DNA from: Micropruina sp.
Lineage (GTDB): Bacteria; Actinomycetota; Actinomycetes; Propionibacteriales; Propionibacteriaceae
Direction: 5' to 3'
Assembly (NCBI GenBank): GCA_016711105.1
Contig: JADJTO010000001.1
Coordinates: 1 to 19,802 of the forward strand
DNA length: 19,802 bases
A program made the position numbers and the translations under genes. Numbering within the stretch: the first letter of the stretch is position 1; the number at the start of each line of letters is the position of its first letter. This document shows, piece after piece, positions 6,287 through 16,325 of the stretch. The notes under the pieces are model-generated. The model was given only the letters and a program-made list of their open reading frames with translations. It made no database searches and had not been told where the DNA came from.

Positions 6287-6634
6287 TCAACCGCCCACGG
6301 CAGCGGCTGCCGTGATGCGAGAACCACGGCGCCCGCCAGGCCGGATCACGACACCGTGCGAAGCGAGCGCTTGCCGGACTGCCTGAGGCCCCACCCCAAC
6401 CTTCACGCCGACCTCTACCAGCGTCAACCCGCTGAGGTAGAGGTCGGCTGCTTCGTGGATGCGGGAAGGATCGAACCGCCCGCGGCGGATCGTCACCTCC
6501 CGACGGGTGAGGTGCATGGCGACCGTGCGGCGGTTCACTCCGAAGCGGGATGCCAACTCGACGAGCGTCGCGCCCTCGCGATACTGCGCCACCAGATCGT
6601 CGACCTGCTCCGGGCGAAGGAGGGTTTGAGCCAT
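6287..6634 (-). CDS. Tandem helix-turn-helix protein resembling a serine-recombinase C-terminal tail
   Basis: From the ATG at 6634 the protein has 115 residues made of two repeats of about 45 residues. Each is an HTH of the Hin/resolvase type: VDDLVAQYREGATLVELASR with FGVNRRTVAMHL, then IHEAADLYLSGLTLVEVG with VGVGPQAVRQAL. No catalytic recombinase domain precedes it, so it is either a stand-alone DNA-binding protein or the remnant of a site-specific recombinase. The frame stays open upstream to 6781 (LRREFENPCPHLKTLSL), a stretch I associate with recombinase-flanking ORFs, so the true start is uncertain. The basic Gly/Ala-rich end overlaps a hairpin. It fits an island boundary. Confidence 0.7.
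   Translation of the reverse strand: MAQTLLRPEQVDDLVAQYREGATLVELASRFGVNRRTVAMHLTRREVTIRRGRFDPSRIHEAADLYLSGLTLVEVGVKVGVGPQAVRQALASHGVVIRPGGRRGSRITAAAAVGG
6296..6314. terminator. Hairpin between convergent genes, candidate bidirectional terminator
   Basis: CACGGCAG-CGG-CTGCCGTG is a perfect 8-bp stem with a 3-nt loop. It starts 12 nt after the stop of the small membrane protein and lies inside the last codons of the opposing HTH gene. No T-run follows, as is common in actinobacteria. Confidence 0.5.
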
Positions 6635-7309
6635 CCCAAGTGATCGCACCACTCGCCCCCTGGAGTCGGAAACGGTAGGCTCGGAGGAGCGCTGGTCGTG
6701 GTTGTAGAAGCCCCGTGACCTGCGCAAAGACAGGGTTTTCAGGTGTGGGCAGGGGTTCTCAAACTCTCTACGGAGGTCCACGGAGAGCTCGGCATCGGCC
6801 AGGCTCTTGATGGTTTCGCAGGCATGGCGAAGCCGGGTGGCGCATCCCGGTCGATACTGGGTCCAGCGGTCATCGCGTTGTGGCCTAGTTCGAGTCGGTC
6901 CTTAGAGATCACTCGAAGGATCCACCCGGTCGCCCGCGCCCACGTGGGAGGCACGCGCTCACTCAAGTCGTCGCACACCACTGTGCTGGACTCCACTTTG
7001 AATCTGTGAGCATTGGGATCACGACTAACCGGCGGGCCCGCCTTGCCAGGGCCAGTCCAGGGTCCTTCCAGTTCGGGCGAAGTTGAGAAGCGTCCAGACC
7101 TGACGTCCTATTGCGAGGCGTTGAATGCCAAGGCTTTCCATGCAGGGTATTGCCCTGGTATCGGCGGGCAACGCCAAGGCAAGTAGGTTAAAGTTCCCGC
7201 AAATAGGCGACGCGCAGTCGTATGAGGCCAGGGGGTAGCATCGGCGTTACGCATCTCGGTTCAATTTTGATGGTGCTCATTCGTGAAATATCACACGGGG
7301 TGGTGCGCA
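6635..7309. other. 675-bp stretch with no confident gene
   Basis: Two overlapping frames of 85-88 residues exist (plus 6743-7009 and minus 6739-6996), neither with a recognisable domain or a convincing ribosome-binding site. The part up to 6781 could be a 5' extension of the HTH gene. The rest (about 7010-7309) is less G/C-rich than the flanks and probably carries the promoter of the C39-peptidase gene, although I see no clear -35/-10 pair. No tRNA or attachment-site duplication was seen. Confidence 0.4.
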
Positions 7310-8118
7310 ATGGGTCGGAATTTACTGCGCGCGGCGGTCGCCGCAGCAACCACGATCGCATCGATTGTTGCTTCGGGCGGCGCGGCGAGCGCTGAAGACC
7401 CAATCGGAGACTGGAAAAGGGCCCACGACTCTGATCCGCACGTGCGGCTGACTGGGCAAGACATTCTGGCGCTCCAGGCGAAGCAGGACGCTGCCAAGGT
7501 GCGATCGCTGAAGCGCATGCAGAATGCTCGAACTGCGGGTGCCGAATACTTGCACAATAATTTGTCCGCAATCCATCAAGCGCAGCAAACGAGCTACTGG
7601 TGCGGTCCGGCTGCGCTCGTGATCAGCCTTCTGAACAGGAATATATCATGACGCAGGCAACGGCTGCGACGTTGATGAAGACGACACAAAGTGCCGGTAC
7701 GGCATGGCCTGGAGTGAATGGGACTGTTCCGAGTCCGACCGGCTACCCTATGCGTGACGTGTACAATTACAAACTTGGGTACACGGAGTACTTCCCTCTA
7801 GCCTTGCCGTACTCGCCAACGAGTGCTGATGTCACGTCCTTCAAGTACAACTTGATGGACGACATCGACAGAGGCTTTCCGGTTATGGGGAATGCCTACG
7901 AAATCGTCGGAGGTCCCCCATCTCCCGGGTCATCCCAATATGCTCATATTCCACTGGGTAAACATACGGGGCTACTCCTACTCGGCGACGCAAACCAACA
8001 TTTCCGATCCTGCCGCGTCACCGCATGTGAGTTGCAGGGTGCGAACGTCCCGAAGTTCAGCTCGGTCGACACCGCCAAGATGGTACGGGTAACGGGTGGA
8101 CGAGGATACGTATTCTGA
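7310..8118 (+). pseudogene. Secreted C39-like (papain-fold) cysteine peptidase, frameshifted in this sequence
   Basis: The ATG at 7310 follows GGGGTGG and begins a Sec signal peptide (MGRNLLRAAVAAATTIASIV, cleavage near AASA-ED). The mature part has the active-site pattern QQTSYWCGPAALVISLL with the catalytic Cys. The frame stops at 7651, but homology continues one frame over as EQEYIMTQATAATLM, so one indel lies near 7630-7640. Towards the end, the His region (YAHIPLG) and the Asp region (GYSYSATQTNISDPAAS) are again in different frames, before SSVDTAKMVRVTGGRGYVF returns to the stop at 8116-8118. Restored, it would be about 268 residues, the usual length for exported C39-family peptidases of actinobacteria. 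The stop overlaps the next ATG (TGATG). True decay and sequencing error are both possible. Confidence 0.8.
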
Positions 8119-9281
8119 TGCATCAACGCATCCTTGTTGCGGCGGCCCTCGTGATCGCGGTCGCCGCAACCGGCTGCAACGGGACGGGTTCGGGGCCGAG
8201 CCCAGAGATGTCGGGAGGCGCCCCGATCTCATCACGGGAGGTGCGCCAGCGCCCTCCCGTCAGCGGTGGCAACACCGCTTTGCCATAGAGTTCCGGAATC
8301 CTGGGCACGGGGCGTCATGGGCTGGCCGAGAGCCACCGTCGATATGAACGTGTACCCTACCAATTCCGGGAGCGCCAGCTCCCTATTTATCGCACAGGTG
8401 AAGTCGCCCAGCTTCTCCGGGATTGCGCTCGTTACGCCGCACGGAGCGTTGCGGAGAGTTTTACGATTTGAAGACCCCCGTCAGATCAACTCTTGAGCGC
8501 ATCCTCAGATGGGCGGTTCTACGTCTTTTCAATAACCCATTCGCTCAATGGCTGGGACGACTGGACGCTGCACTCGTACGACAGCATCCAAGGCAGACTA
8601 GTTACTTTGGACGCCGTTAGGAAGGTGCGGGAATTGCTTTATCGGGACCGATCCAGAGGCCGTCAGTGTCATCGGGTAGAGTGGCGTGGGCGGCCCCGAA
8701 AGATAACGGTGAAACGAGCCTGAAAGTCCGTGACCTGGCAAGCGGCAAAACCTGGTCGATCGCTTCTAGGCACGGCATTTCACCGGTCTATTTTGGGTCC
8801 ATGCTGTTGTGGTCGGAATCTTCCGCTCCTGGGCGTTTGACCGAGCTGCGCGCGGTCAATGCCCGCTCGCTGAGACCACAGCGGGTGCCTGGTCCTCTTC
8901 AGGCGCTGCGTGGCGTGTTTGATCTGAGCGCAACTGGGTCCAGGTTAGGTGTGGTCTAGGGACTTCGTATCCCTGTGGACATGGCGTGTCGGTGACCGTA
9001 AGGAAACGGAACTGGCAAACACCGGCGTTGATTTTGTTAATGAGCCGAAGATCGTCGGAAATATCGTGGTTTGGCGTGGCATGGACACCATATCTGCTCT
9101 TGACCTGCGTACAAGAAGGATCACTCGGCTGACTGACGGACCAGGCGGCGTTGCAGTCGCGGGAGACTATGTCGCTGTCACGAAGAGATTGTCGCAACGA
9201 AAAGACACTCCAGACCTGCCAAGTACAGTTGAAGTGCTCCAGGCGTCAAGATTGTCGCCTCTCGAAGAGTGCGGTGAGTGA
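8118..9281 (+). pseudogene. Lipoprotein with beta-propeller-like repeats, several frameshifts
   Basis: Starts at the ATG overlapping the peptidase stop (TGATG). The first 25 residues are a lipoprotein signal: MHQRILVAAALVIAVAATGC with a lipobox Cys at residue 20. This frame stops near 8288, but propeller-like segments carry on in other frames: SSLFIAQVKSPSFSGIALVT, SASSDGRFYVFSITHSLNGW (about 8495-8560), VRDLASGKTWSIASRHGISP (about 8730-8790), and VNEPKIVGNIVVWRGMDTIS with TRRITRLTDGPGGVAVAGDY (about 9035-9170). The alternation of short strand pairs such as VAWAAPKDNGETSLKVRDL is typical of TolB/WD40-like blades. At least four frame changes are needed. The last readable frame stops at 9281, and an IS element begins 185 bp later. 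The partner peptidase suggests a secreted, membrane-anchored pair of unknown purpose. Confidence 0.6.
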
Positions 9282-9465
9282 ACGTTTGGGCCAGCACATG
9301 CGCAGCAGTCAACCAATTCGACGAGACCGCGCACTACTCTGGGGGCTACAGTCGCTCGTCCTCAGTGAAGGGATCCAGGCCGTGGCTCTGCCGTTGGGAA
9401 GCCCCTTCATCATGGTTACCCGCGCAACAAACGCAATGGCTGGCGATTGCGGGAGTATGCATGAC

Positions 9466-9481
9466 TGGTCTGGCCCCTGAG
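9466..9481 (+). repeat. IS3 element left terminal inverted repeat
   Basis: TGGTCTGGCCCCTGAG; 15 of 16 positions match the reverse complement of 10717-10732. Confidence 0.85.
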
Positions 9482-9542
9482 ATCGGTCCAGGGCGAGTGA
9501 GAGTCTTGATGCCCACGCTGGTGGGCAGAAAGGCTCTGCATC

Positions 9543-9829
9543 ATGGCTGGACGGAAACGGCACACGCCGGAGCAGGTGGTCCGCAAACTGACCGAGGCCG
9601 ACCGGCTGCTGGCCGGCGGCGACGACGTCGCTGCCGTCTGCCGGGCGTTGAGCTGAGCCTCAGTGAGCAGACGTACTACCGGTGGCGCAATCAGTTCGGC
9701 GGCCTGAAAGCCCAGGACGCTAAACGGTTGCGGGAGCTGGAGGCCGAGAACGCTCGGCTCAAGCGGCTGCTGTCCGAGGCGGACCTGGAGAAGGACGTGC
9801 TGCGGGAGATCGCCAGGGGGGAATTCTGA
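9543..9829 (+). pseudogene. IS3 transposase OrfA (HTH protein), one frameshift
   Basis: The ATG at 9543 starts the typical OrfA N-terminus MAGRKRHTPEQVVRKLTEAD, followed by GGDDVAAVCRAL. A TGA then appears at about 9654; a missing base near 9650 would continue it as SEQTYYRWRNQFGGLKAQDA and the leucine-zipper stretch LRELEAENARLKRLLSEADL, ending REIARGEF at 9829. The HTH binds the inverted repeats and the zipper mediates OrfA/OrfAB pairing. Restored length is about 95 residues, normal for IS3. Confidence 0.88.
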
Positions 9830-10669
9830 GCCTGACCCGCAGGCGTGCTGCCGTTCGTCACCTGCGCCGCGTCTTTGCGGTCAGTGAACGGGCAGCATGT
9901 CGCCTGGTCGGGCAGCCCCGATCGACCCAACGCCGCACCCCGCCCGCGCCCACTCCGGCCGACCCCGACGCCGGGCTGCGGTTCTGGCTACGAGAGTTCG
10001 CCGCCAAGCCATCCCGGTGGGGACACCGCCGCGCCTACTCGGGCGCCCGGGCGGCGGGCTGGACCGTCAACCACAAGAAGGTCCAACGCCTCTGGCGCGA
10101 GGAAGGCCAACGAGTGCCCGTACGACGACACCGCAAAACGCCGGCACCTCAACCGTTGCTGCGGGGACGCTACCCTTCGCGGACGCCCCGAACGTGGTGT
10201 GGGCCCTCGACTTCCAGTACGACGCAACCACCGACGGGCGCCCGATCACGCTCCTGAACACCGTCGACGAACACACCCGCGAAGCCCTGGCCAAGCTGAT
10301 CGAGCCGAACCTCACCGCCGAACACCTCGCCGCCGTCCTGGACGCCCTAGTCGCCGCGCGCGGGGTCGCGCCGCTGCTGCTGCGGCTGGACAACGGGCCA
10401 GAACTGATCGCCGCCACGCTGTCGGACTGGTGCACCGGACGGCCGGGATCATGTTCATCCCGCCCGGGAAGCCGTGGAAGAACCCCTACATCGAATCGTT
10501 CAACGCCAGGCTGCGCGACGAATGCCTCAACCTGCACGAATTCTGGTCACTGACCCACGCCCGCGTCATCAGTGACTGGCTCACCGAATACAACCACGAC
10601 CGGCCACACTCCGCCCTGGGCTACCTCACCCCAGCGGCGTACGCTGCCGGCATCACCACAACCCGATGA
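9826..10669 (+). pseudogene. IS3 transposase OrfB (DDE integrase), at least two frameshifts
   Basis: It begins around the orfA stop in the frame reading LSLTRRRAAVRHLRRVFAVS, then SRWGHRRAYSGARAAGW and NHKKVQRLWREEGQRVPVRR. Near 10170 homology moves to another frame with ADAPNVVWALDFQYD (first catalytic Asp) and RLDNGPELIAA (second Asp). Near 10430 it moves again to IPPGKPWKNPYIESFNARLR (catalytic Glu in ESFN), ending HDRPHSALGYLTPAAYA at 10669. All three DDE residues are present, with near D-35-E spacing once the shift is closed. Normally OrfAB is made by ribosomal frameshifting at the A/B junction, but the two internal breaks are not of that kind. Confidence 0.9.
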
Positions 10670-10716
10670 CTCTCACCCGACCTGGACCCATTCATGGGGT
10701 CTTTCCATGACGTGAC

Positions 10717-10732
10717 CTCAGGGGCCAGATCA
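10717..10732 (-). repeat. IS3 element right terminal inverted repeat
   Basis: CTCAGGGGCCAGATCA on the plus strand; pairs with the left terminal repeat at 9466-9481. Confidence 0.85.
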
Positions 10733-10781
10733 TCCTGACGGCGCCGCCGTCACCACCCCAACCTCGGTAAGGTGCGGAGTT

Positions 10782-10799
10782 CGGCTCGACATCGAGCCG
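10782..10799. terminator. Hairpin downstream of the IS element
   Basis: CGGCTCGA-ca-TCGAGCCG forms a perfect 8-bp stem with a 2-nt loop in the 240-bp gap between the IS and the cupin gene. It could be a terminator, or a leftover of the gene the IS landed beside. No T-run follows. Confidence 0.3.
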
Positions 10800-10974
10800 T
10801 TCGACGCCTAAGGACCCGAAACGGGTGGGCTCGGTAGCCGCTCAGCCCTGCGCGGCGGGGGCGGACAGAACCGGGTTGTATCACGCCCCGATCGGCTCGC
10901 CCACCGGCGCAGAGAGCGGGAGCGTTTGGGGCCAGCGCTGCGGCGCGGGGGGAGGACGCGGTACGGGAGGTTGC

Positions 10975-11490
10975 ATGGAGTTGAAGGCATGGCCGGATGC
11001 GACGTCCGCCAAGCTCTCGGTCCACGAACTACCGCAGGGGTGGGCGCCCATTCCCCCGAAGGCGGCATCCTTGTCTTCGAGGCAGGCCGGTTCGCCCGGA
11101 TACTGGACGGTGAGCCGTTCCAATATCTGGCCTACCTGGAGTACCTGCCCGGTCAAACCCGTGGCAACCATTACCACCGGATCAAGCAGGAGCTGCTCTA
11201 CATCACCAGCGGGCGGCTGCTGGCCTACTACGTGGACGTCGACACGGGCCGCAGTCTCGAACTGACGATCGGTGAGGGCATGTGATCCGCACCGGCCCTC
11301 GGCTGGCGCACGCTACCGTGCCCAAGATGCGGCCTACGCGATCGAGATCGCGGCCCAACGGTTCGACGCCACCGACATCGTCCCGTACGACGTGTACCCG
11401 ATCAGCGACGACCCGCGCACCGGCCGCGAGGCCACCGAATTGGCCCGCGAACTGCAATTGCGGGACCGGATCGACGCCAGTCATCGCCGG
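10975..11490 (+). pseudogene. Cupin-domain protein (sugar-epimerase/WxcM-like), frameshifted; end approximate
   Basis: The ATG at 10975 follows GGGAGG and starts MELKAWPDATSAKLSVHELP. The cupin core then appears one frame over: EGGILVFEAGRFARILDGEP, FQYLAYLEYLPGQTRGNHYH (metal-binding His pair in NHYH) and KQELLYITSGRLLAYYVDVD. It continues to LELTIGEGM and, after another shift near 11310, to AQDAAYAIEIAAQRFDATDI. At least two indels are needed. The N-H-Y-H / K-x-E-x-L-Y-I-x-x-G pattern is that of single-domain cupins linked to nucleotide-sugar metabolism, but the substrate cannot be told. The true stop is not certain because homology fades after RELQLRDRIDA, near 11480. It is convergent with the transglutaminase gene. 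Confidence 0.72.
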
Positions 11491-11614
11491 GCACCCTGGC
11501 CTCCGGTGGCACCGGGAGGGCGGGACGGCCCTCCGCGACGTCACCGAGGACGCGGACGCTCGGCGGGATCCGATGATGCAGGGCGTCGGTACATCCGAGG
11601 CGAATCCGCCGAAG

Positions 11615-14014
11615 TCAGCGGCCGGGACCGACGGGGCCGATGGACCCGGACGAGCGCCGATCCGCAGCCGACGACGCAGCGTCGTGACGGCGTAGCTCGG
11701 CCACCACCAGGCACGCGCCCGCTGCCACCAGGGACGCAGCTCGCTCGCCGCGCGGCGTACGGGCATCTGCCTGCGCGCCGATGTCCGGCAGCGACGTCCC
11801 CGGCGGGGCGTACCGTGCGCGTTCCCAGGTCTGGGTCACCGTGCGGAGCGATTGCTGCTGCTCAGGGTCCAGGACCGCTGCGTGCCGGTAGAACTCCTGC
11901 TGCTCGGTGAGGGTCCGCTGACCTTCCGGTCGCAGACCGAGGTCAGCCAACGTACTGGTCAGGTAGTCCCATTCAATTTCGGCGCGCCCGGCGGCATCCG
12001 CGGCTGCCGCCAGCGAGCGGCGTCGGGCCGCCGGGCCGCCACCGGCATGACCAAGGAGGCCATGCCCAGGCCGAGCATCGCCAACGGCAGCGGCCACCAC
12101 CACGGGCCCTGCGCCTGGGCGTCCTGCTCCTCCAGGCCCAACGCCCCCCTCGCGGTCCCGCTGCGCCGACGCGGTGCTCGCCGCGTCGGTGGGCGAGGCC
12201 TCCGCGCTGGTCGTGGCTCCCTCTGACGGCAGTGTGGGCCCCGTCGTGGCGCCGTAGCGGCCCGGTGCCCACGCCGGGGGAACGCCGCTGCGCTGGGACG
12301 GGGTGGGCTCGAACCGAAAGCCACCCGATCGCGGGGAAGTAGAGCTCCGGCCAGGCGTGGGCGTCCGACTGGCGCACCTCGTAGCCCTCGCCAACCCGGG
12401 TCCCGGGCAGGAAACCGTACGCCATCCGAGCCGGAATTCCCGTGCCCGGGCCGCCAGCACCATCGTGGTCGCGAAGTGCGTGCAGTACCCGCGCTTGCTC
12501 TGCAGGAACCGGGCCAGCAGGCTCGGCTGACCCGGTGCGCGAGTGCTCCCGGAGGGCTGCGGCTCGGGGACGCCGTCCAGGCTGCAGGTGAATGCGGGGG
12601 AGCGCAGCCAGTCCTGAATCCGCACCGCCGCCTGGTAGGGCGTCGCCCTGTCGGGGACCACCCCGATCAGCGCGTTCTCGATCAAGGCCTCGTCCTGCTG
12701 GTCGATGGACAGGCTCGCGCGCCCGGTCCCACCGGGCCAAGGGAGTGTCGGCTTCCTGCAATTGCGCGGGGGGGTCGAGCACCACGTATTCCAGCTGGTA
12801 CGACGTCGGAGTCCGGTCGACGACGATAACGCCGGTCCGTCGGTCGATGGCCCACTGCGCATCGGTCATCGACCCTTGGTCAGGCCGAACGGTGCTGCCG
12901 CGTGCGGGGAGTCCAGGTCGGTGCGCTCGACGCTCAGGCTCCCGCACGAGGGTCGGCACGCGATCCTCGAAACCTGACGGCGGCATCGTCGGCCTCGTCG
13001 TCGGGGTGGCATCCGGTGGCTGATGCTCCCAGCCGTCGCCGGTGAACCGATCCGAAACCAGCACCCGCAGTGGCCCCGGCGACGGATCGTCGGTGCGGTA
13101 CCGCAGCACCGCCGACTGGTCGGACGCTCGCAGGCTGGTGCGCAGGTCCAGGAGGTGGAAAAGCCCACCCGGCCACCGCCACCCTGACCCCGCCCCGGCC
13201 CCAACCCCTCGGCCAGGTAGCGAACCGGCAGCTGCGGCAGCAGCTGGGCCGCCAGAATCGCCACGACCAGGGCGCTGCCGCCGACCGCTGCCGCTGCCGA
13301 CCACCGAGATGCGCCGATCCGACCCGTGGCCCCGCCAGACGGGTCACTGGCACCCGGCGGGGGTGGGTGGCGGGTCGGTCGGGCCTGCCACCGGGACAAG
13401 AGCACCCGGTCGGCCTCGACCAGGACCAGCAGCCAGCCCAGCGCGGCGGCGACGAAGTGCCCCCCACGGGAGCGCGCCGTTGCTGTTGGCGACAGCGGTC
13501 AGGTACGGCGCGAGCATGGGCAGCCCCGCCAGCGCCGGCAAGGCCAGGCTCACCCCGATCACGTCTGCGGCCAACGCCAGCAGGCCGATCGACACCGATA
13601 GCAGGAAGACGATGCCGGGCGTGACCGGCACCGGCGAGGTGGAACTGCGTACCACCGCCGCGGCGTCGAGGATCAGCTCACCCCAGGCGCCCACGGTCGC
13701 CGGGGAGGGCAGCCTGAACCACAGCGTGTCCGCCTCGCTCATGATCCGGGCCGACAGCGGCTGGTGGAACAGCCATCCGGTCACCAGCACCACAGACGCT
13801 GTCTGGACAGCCACCACCGGCCAACGCCGGGTGAACCAGCTGCGCGCCAGCACGCCGCTGACCAGCACCGTGAGGATCAGCACTGCGGCGGTCGGGACCC
13901 AGAGGTCTCGCGGAAGAGCGGGGTCAGCGCCCAGCCGGAGGTCATCGTGCCCAGGGCCGTCAGGACCGCGGCGGGCCAGCGCGTTGCCGCGATCCATGGG
14001 GTGGCCGTGGTCAT
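11615..14014 (-). CDS. TgpA-type membrane transglutaminase-like protein (DUF3488), frame broken in this sequence
   Basis: The start is the ATG at 14014 (MTTATPWIAATRWPAAVLTA), which overlaps the likely DUF58 stop as ATGA. The N-terminal third has several membrane helices (AAVLILTVLVSGVLARSWF; FLLSVSIGLLALAADVIGV). The transglutaminase core has Cys in KRGYCTHFATTMVLAARA, His in SDAHAWPELYFP, and the GFRFEPTPSQRSGVP segment in place of W-x-x-F-D/E-P-T-P. A further membrane stretch and the C-terminal DUF4129-like tail (EQQEFYRHAAVLD; LRTVTQTWERARYAPPG) follow. About 800 codons matches the family. Homology switches among all three frames at least six times. The gene normally forms an operon with DUF58 and MoxR, as here. 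The exact stop (11615 or slightly beyond) is uncertain. Confidence 0.88.
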
Positions 14015-15285
14015 CGCCGAACCCCGAACCCCGGGAAGCGCCCAGCTCGATCCAGGCGGCGGCCACCGAATCACCGCGGCGCACCACGGCGACCCGCCAG
14101 CCGCCTGAGCGGGCCAACCCCGCCAACTCCTGCGAGCGGCCCGCGCGCGATCCAGCCGGGGACGGCGCGAACGAGGCGACGTCCACGACGAACAGGAGAC
14201 CGGGCGTCGTACCGGACTTGAGGGAGAGCACTTCATGCGCCATCGGCTCGTCGTGATCCCCGATCGCGGTCACCACGACGCCGCCCTGCCCGGCCAGCTC
14301 ACGGGCGGCGGCCATCAGCGGTGCGCGCGGCGGGTCGGCCCCCGTCGCCGGGGCTACCACCGCGAGCGCACGCAACGCCTGAGCCGGAGTCAGCCGGAGT
14401 ACGGCGGTCGCCGCCTCCAGCGTGTCCGGGGGGTCAGGACGTGCAGCGCGTACCCCTGGCCGGCCAGGTGCACGGCCACCGACCCGAGCGCCTCGACCAT
14501 CCAATCCAGGCTGGGCAATCGTCGCTGCTGCTCGGCGCGGCATACCCGCCGAGGACGATGACGGCCCGGCGCAGCGTCGGCTGCCCTCGGTGGCGGACCA
14601 TCAGCTCGCCGCGGTGCGCCGTCACCGGCCAGTGGATCCGGCGCAGGTCATCGCCCTGCTGATACCCGCGCAACGAGGCATCGTCCTGCCCTGCAGGGCG
14701 ACCAGGGTTGGCCGGGTGCCCTCGGTCCCGGTCCCCGCGGTCGGGGAGGCCCCCTCCAGCGGATGCACCGGTGGCAACACGATGATCTCGCGGCCTCGGG
14801 GAGCACGGTCGTGGCCGTGACCAGCCCGAAGACGTCTCGACGATGCAGGTGCAGCGGACCGAGCAGGTGAGCGCCACGGCGAACCGGCAGGATCGGGTAC
14901 CCGAAGCTCCACCGCGCTTCGGCGCCGAGGACGGGAACCAGCGCGCGCGCCGGCGCGCCGAGCCGGGCGCCCACCTGCTCGTAGGCCAGCAGGACCGGGG
15001 TGGCGCGGAGCCGCGATGGTGCAGGGTGACCTCCACCGTGGCGGAACAACTGACCGCGATCACCGGCGGGTGGCAGGTCCGGAACACGCTGAGGGTGACC
15101 CGTTGACGCCGACAGATCAGCAAGCTGAGCAGCGGAAGGGCCATGGCGAGGGCGCCGATCCGGACGAGATCATCGAAGCCGAGACCGGCGCCGGACACCG
15201 TCAGGGTCATGCCGGCGGCGAGCATGGCCCGGCCTCGGTCGGTGAACGCGGCGCGACCCGGGGTCGGCGCCCGTGGCGCCGGCAT
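14011..15285 (-). CDS. DUF58 domain protein (von Willebrand-like), frame broken in this sequence
   Basis: The ATG at 15285 lies just past the moxR stop. The N-terminus has two hydrophobic segments (AMLAAGMTLTVSGAGLGF; IGALAMALPLLSLLICRR). The diagnostic DUF58 motif is split across frames near 14620-14690: RGYQQGDDL, then RRIHWPVTAHRGELMVRHRG. After another shift the C-terminal half reads TLEAATAVLRLTPAQALRAL and GGVVVTAIGDHDEPMAHEVL, finishing with VVRRGDSVAAAWIELGASR. The stop at 14013-14011 overlaps the next start (ATGA). The span equals 425 codons, the usual size. DUF58 proteins partner MoxR ATPases in assembly of envelope or metalloprotein complexes; the exact client is unknown. Confidence 0.88.
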
Positions 15286-15288
15286 CGG

Positions 15289-16317
15289 CTAGCCCGCGCG
15301 ACTGGGCACCGGTACGGTCCCCAGCAGCTCGGCGAGCACGGTGGCGGAGTCTGCCGGGCGAGCTGGCTCTCCGCGGACAACAGCACCCGGTGCTCCACGA
15401 CCGCCAGGGAAAGCCGTTGTACGTCCTCGGGCAGGACGTGGTCCCGCTCGGCGATCGCTGCGCGGGCGCGGGCCCGCGCGCAGCAGCTGCAGCGAGGCCC
15501 GCGGCGGGCGCCGAGCCGCAGCGCCGGTGTTCGGCGCGAAAAAGCCCACCAGGTCGACGATACTGCTTGAGCGCCGGGCTTTGGCGTACACCCCTGAGCC
15601 CCCGGTTGGCCGAGACACCGTCGCGGCGTCCGTGACCGGCGACAGTCGCTCAACGGATCGGTGCTGCCGTGCTGGTCGAGCATCGCGATCTCGGCCGGCC
15701 CGGCGGGGTAACCCATGGACACCCTCGCCATGGAACCGGTCCCGCTGGGCCTCGGGAGGGGTAGGTACTCCCTCCATCTCCAGCGGGATTCTGGGTCGCC
15801 ACCACCAGGAACGGACGGCCCAACGGGTACGTCGTCCGGTCGACCGTGACCTGGGCCTCCTCCATCGACTCCAAGACCGCCGATTGGGTCTTGGGGGAGG
15901 CGCGGTTGATCTCGTCGCAGACCACGATGTTGGCGAAGATCGCCCCCGGCCGGAAGTCGAAGTCTCGGGTCTCGGGGTTGAACACGCTGATGCCGGTGAT
16001 GTCCGAGGGCAGCAGGTCCGGGGTGAACTGGATCCGGGTCATCGGGCAGTCGACGGCTTTGGCCAATGCCTTGGCCAGCATCGTCTTACCGACCCCGGGG
16101 ACGTCCTCCAACAGCAGGTGCCCGCCTACCAGGAGGACGGTGACCGCGATGGTGACGACCCCTCCGGTTTGCCCTGAATGACCGTGCCGACCGTGACTGA
16201 TGGCGTGGGCGGTGCCCGTCGGCTGCGCCAGCTCGTGCGGCTCCGGTAGCGGCGCGGCATGGGAGGCAGCGTGTCGGTCGGTCACGCCGGGGAGGGGATG
16301 TCGGTCCGCTGCTCCAC
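15289..16317 (-). CDS. MoxR-family AAA+ ATPase, frame broken in its ends
   Basis: The central part is clear in one frame: TVLLVGGHLLLEDVPGVGKT (Walker A), IVVCDEINRASPKTQSAVLE (Walker B with DE) and GRPFLVVATQNP (sensor 1). After about 15800 homology hops frames: PPEAQRDRF, ARVSMGYP, AEIAMLDQHGSTDPLSD, AIAERDHVLPEDVQRLSLAV and LAELLGTVPVPSRAG to the stop at 15289. For the start I prefer GTG at 16317 (VEQRTDIPSPA), preceded by GGGGAGG, with one shift then joining VTDRHAASHAAPL; GTG 16285 is an alternative. The restored protein of about 343 residues fits MoxR chaperone ATPases. It heads the moxR-DUF58-TgpA operon, divergent from mraZ. Confidence 0.9.
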
Positions 16318-16325
16318 GATCCCTC

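Larger units (their letters stand above)
9466..10732 (+). mobile_element. IS3-family insertion sequence, about 1.27 kb
   Basis: The element contains orfA and orfB of an IS3-type transposase and is bounded by imperfect inverted repeats. The left end reads TGGTCTGGCCCCTGAG and the right end, reversed, reads TGATCTGGCCCCTGAG, matching at 15 of 16 positions. Further inside, GGTCCAGGGCGAGTGAGAGTC (left) also matches GGTCCAGGTCGGGTGAGAGTC (right). The size fits IS3 elements. I see no 3- or 4-bp target duplication at these exact ends. It separates the accessory region from the core cell-division region. Both transposase frames are interrupted in this sequence. Confidence 0.92.

Noticed and set aside
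6739..7009. Overlapping 85- and 88-residue frames on opposite strands
   Set aside because: No recognisable domain, no convincing ribosome-binding site, mutually exclusive; left as unassigned sequence.
9780..9850. Programmed ribosomal frameshift as explanation for all IS breaks
   Set aside because: A programmed shift would explain only the orfA/orfB junction, not the breaks near 9650, 10170 and 10430.
11272..11910. 212-residue plus-strand frame after the cupin core
   Set aside because: Only the first 60 residues or so belong to the cupin; the rest is antisense to the transglutaminase 3' end.
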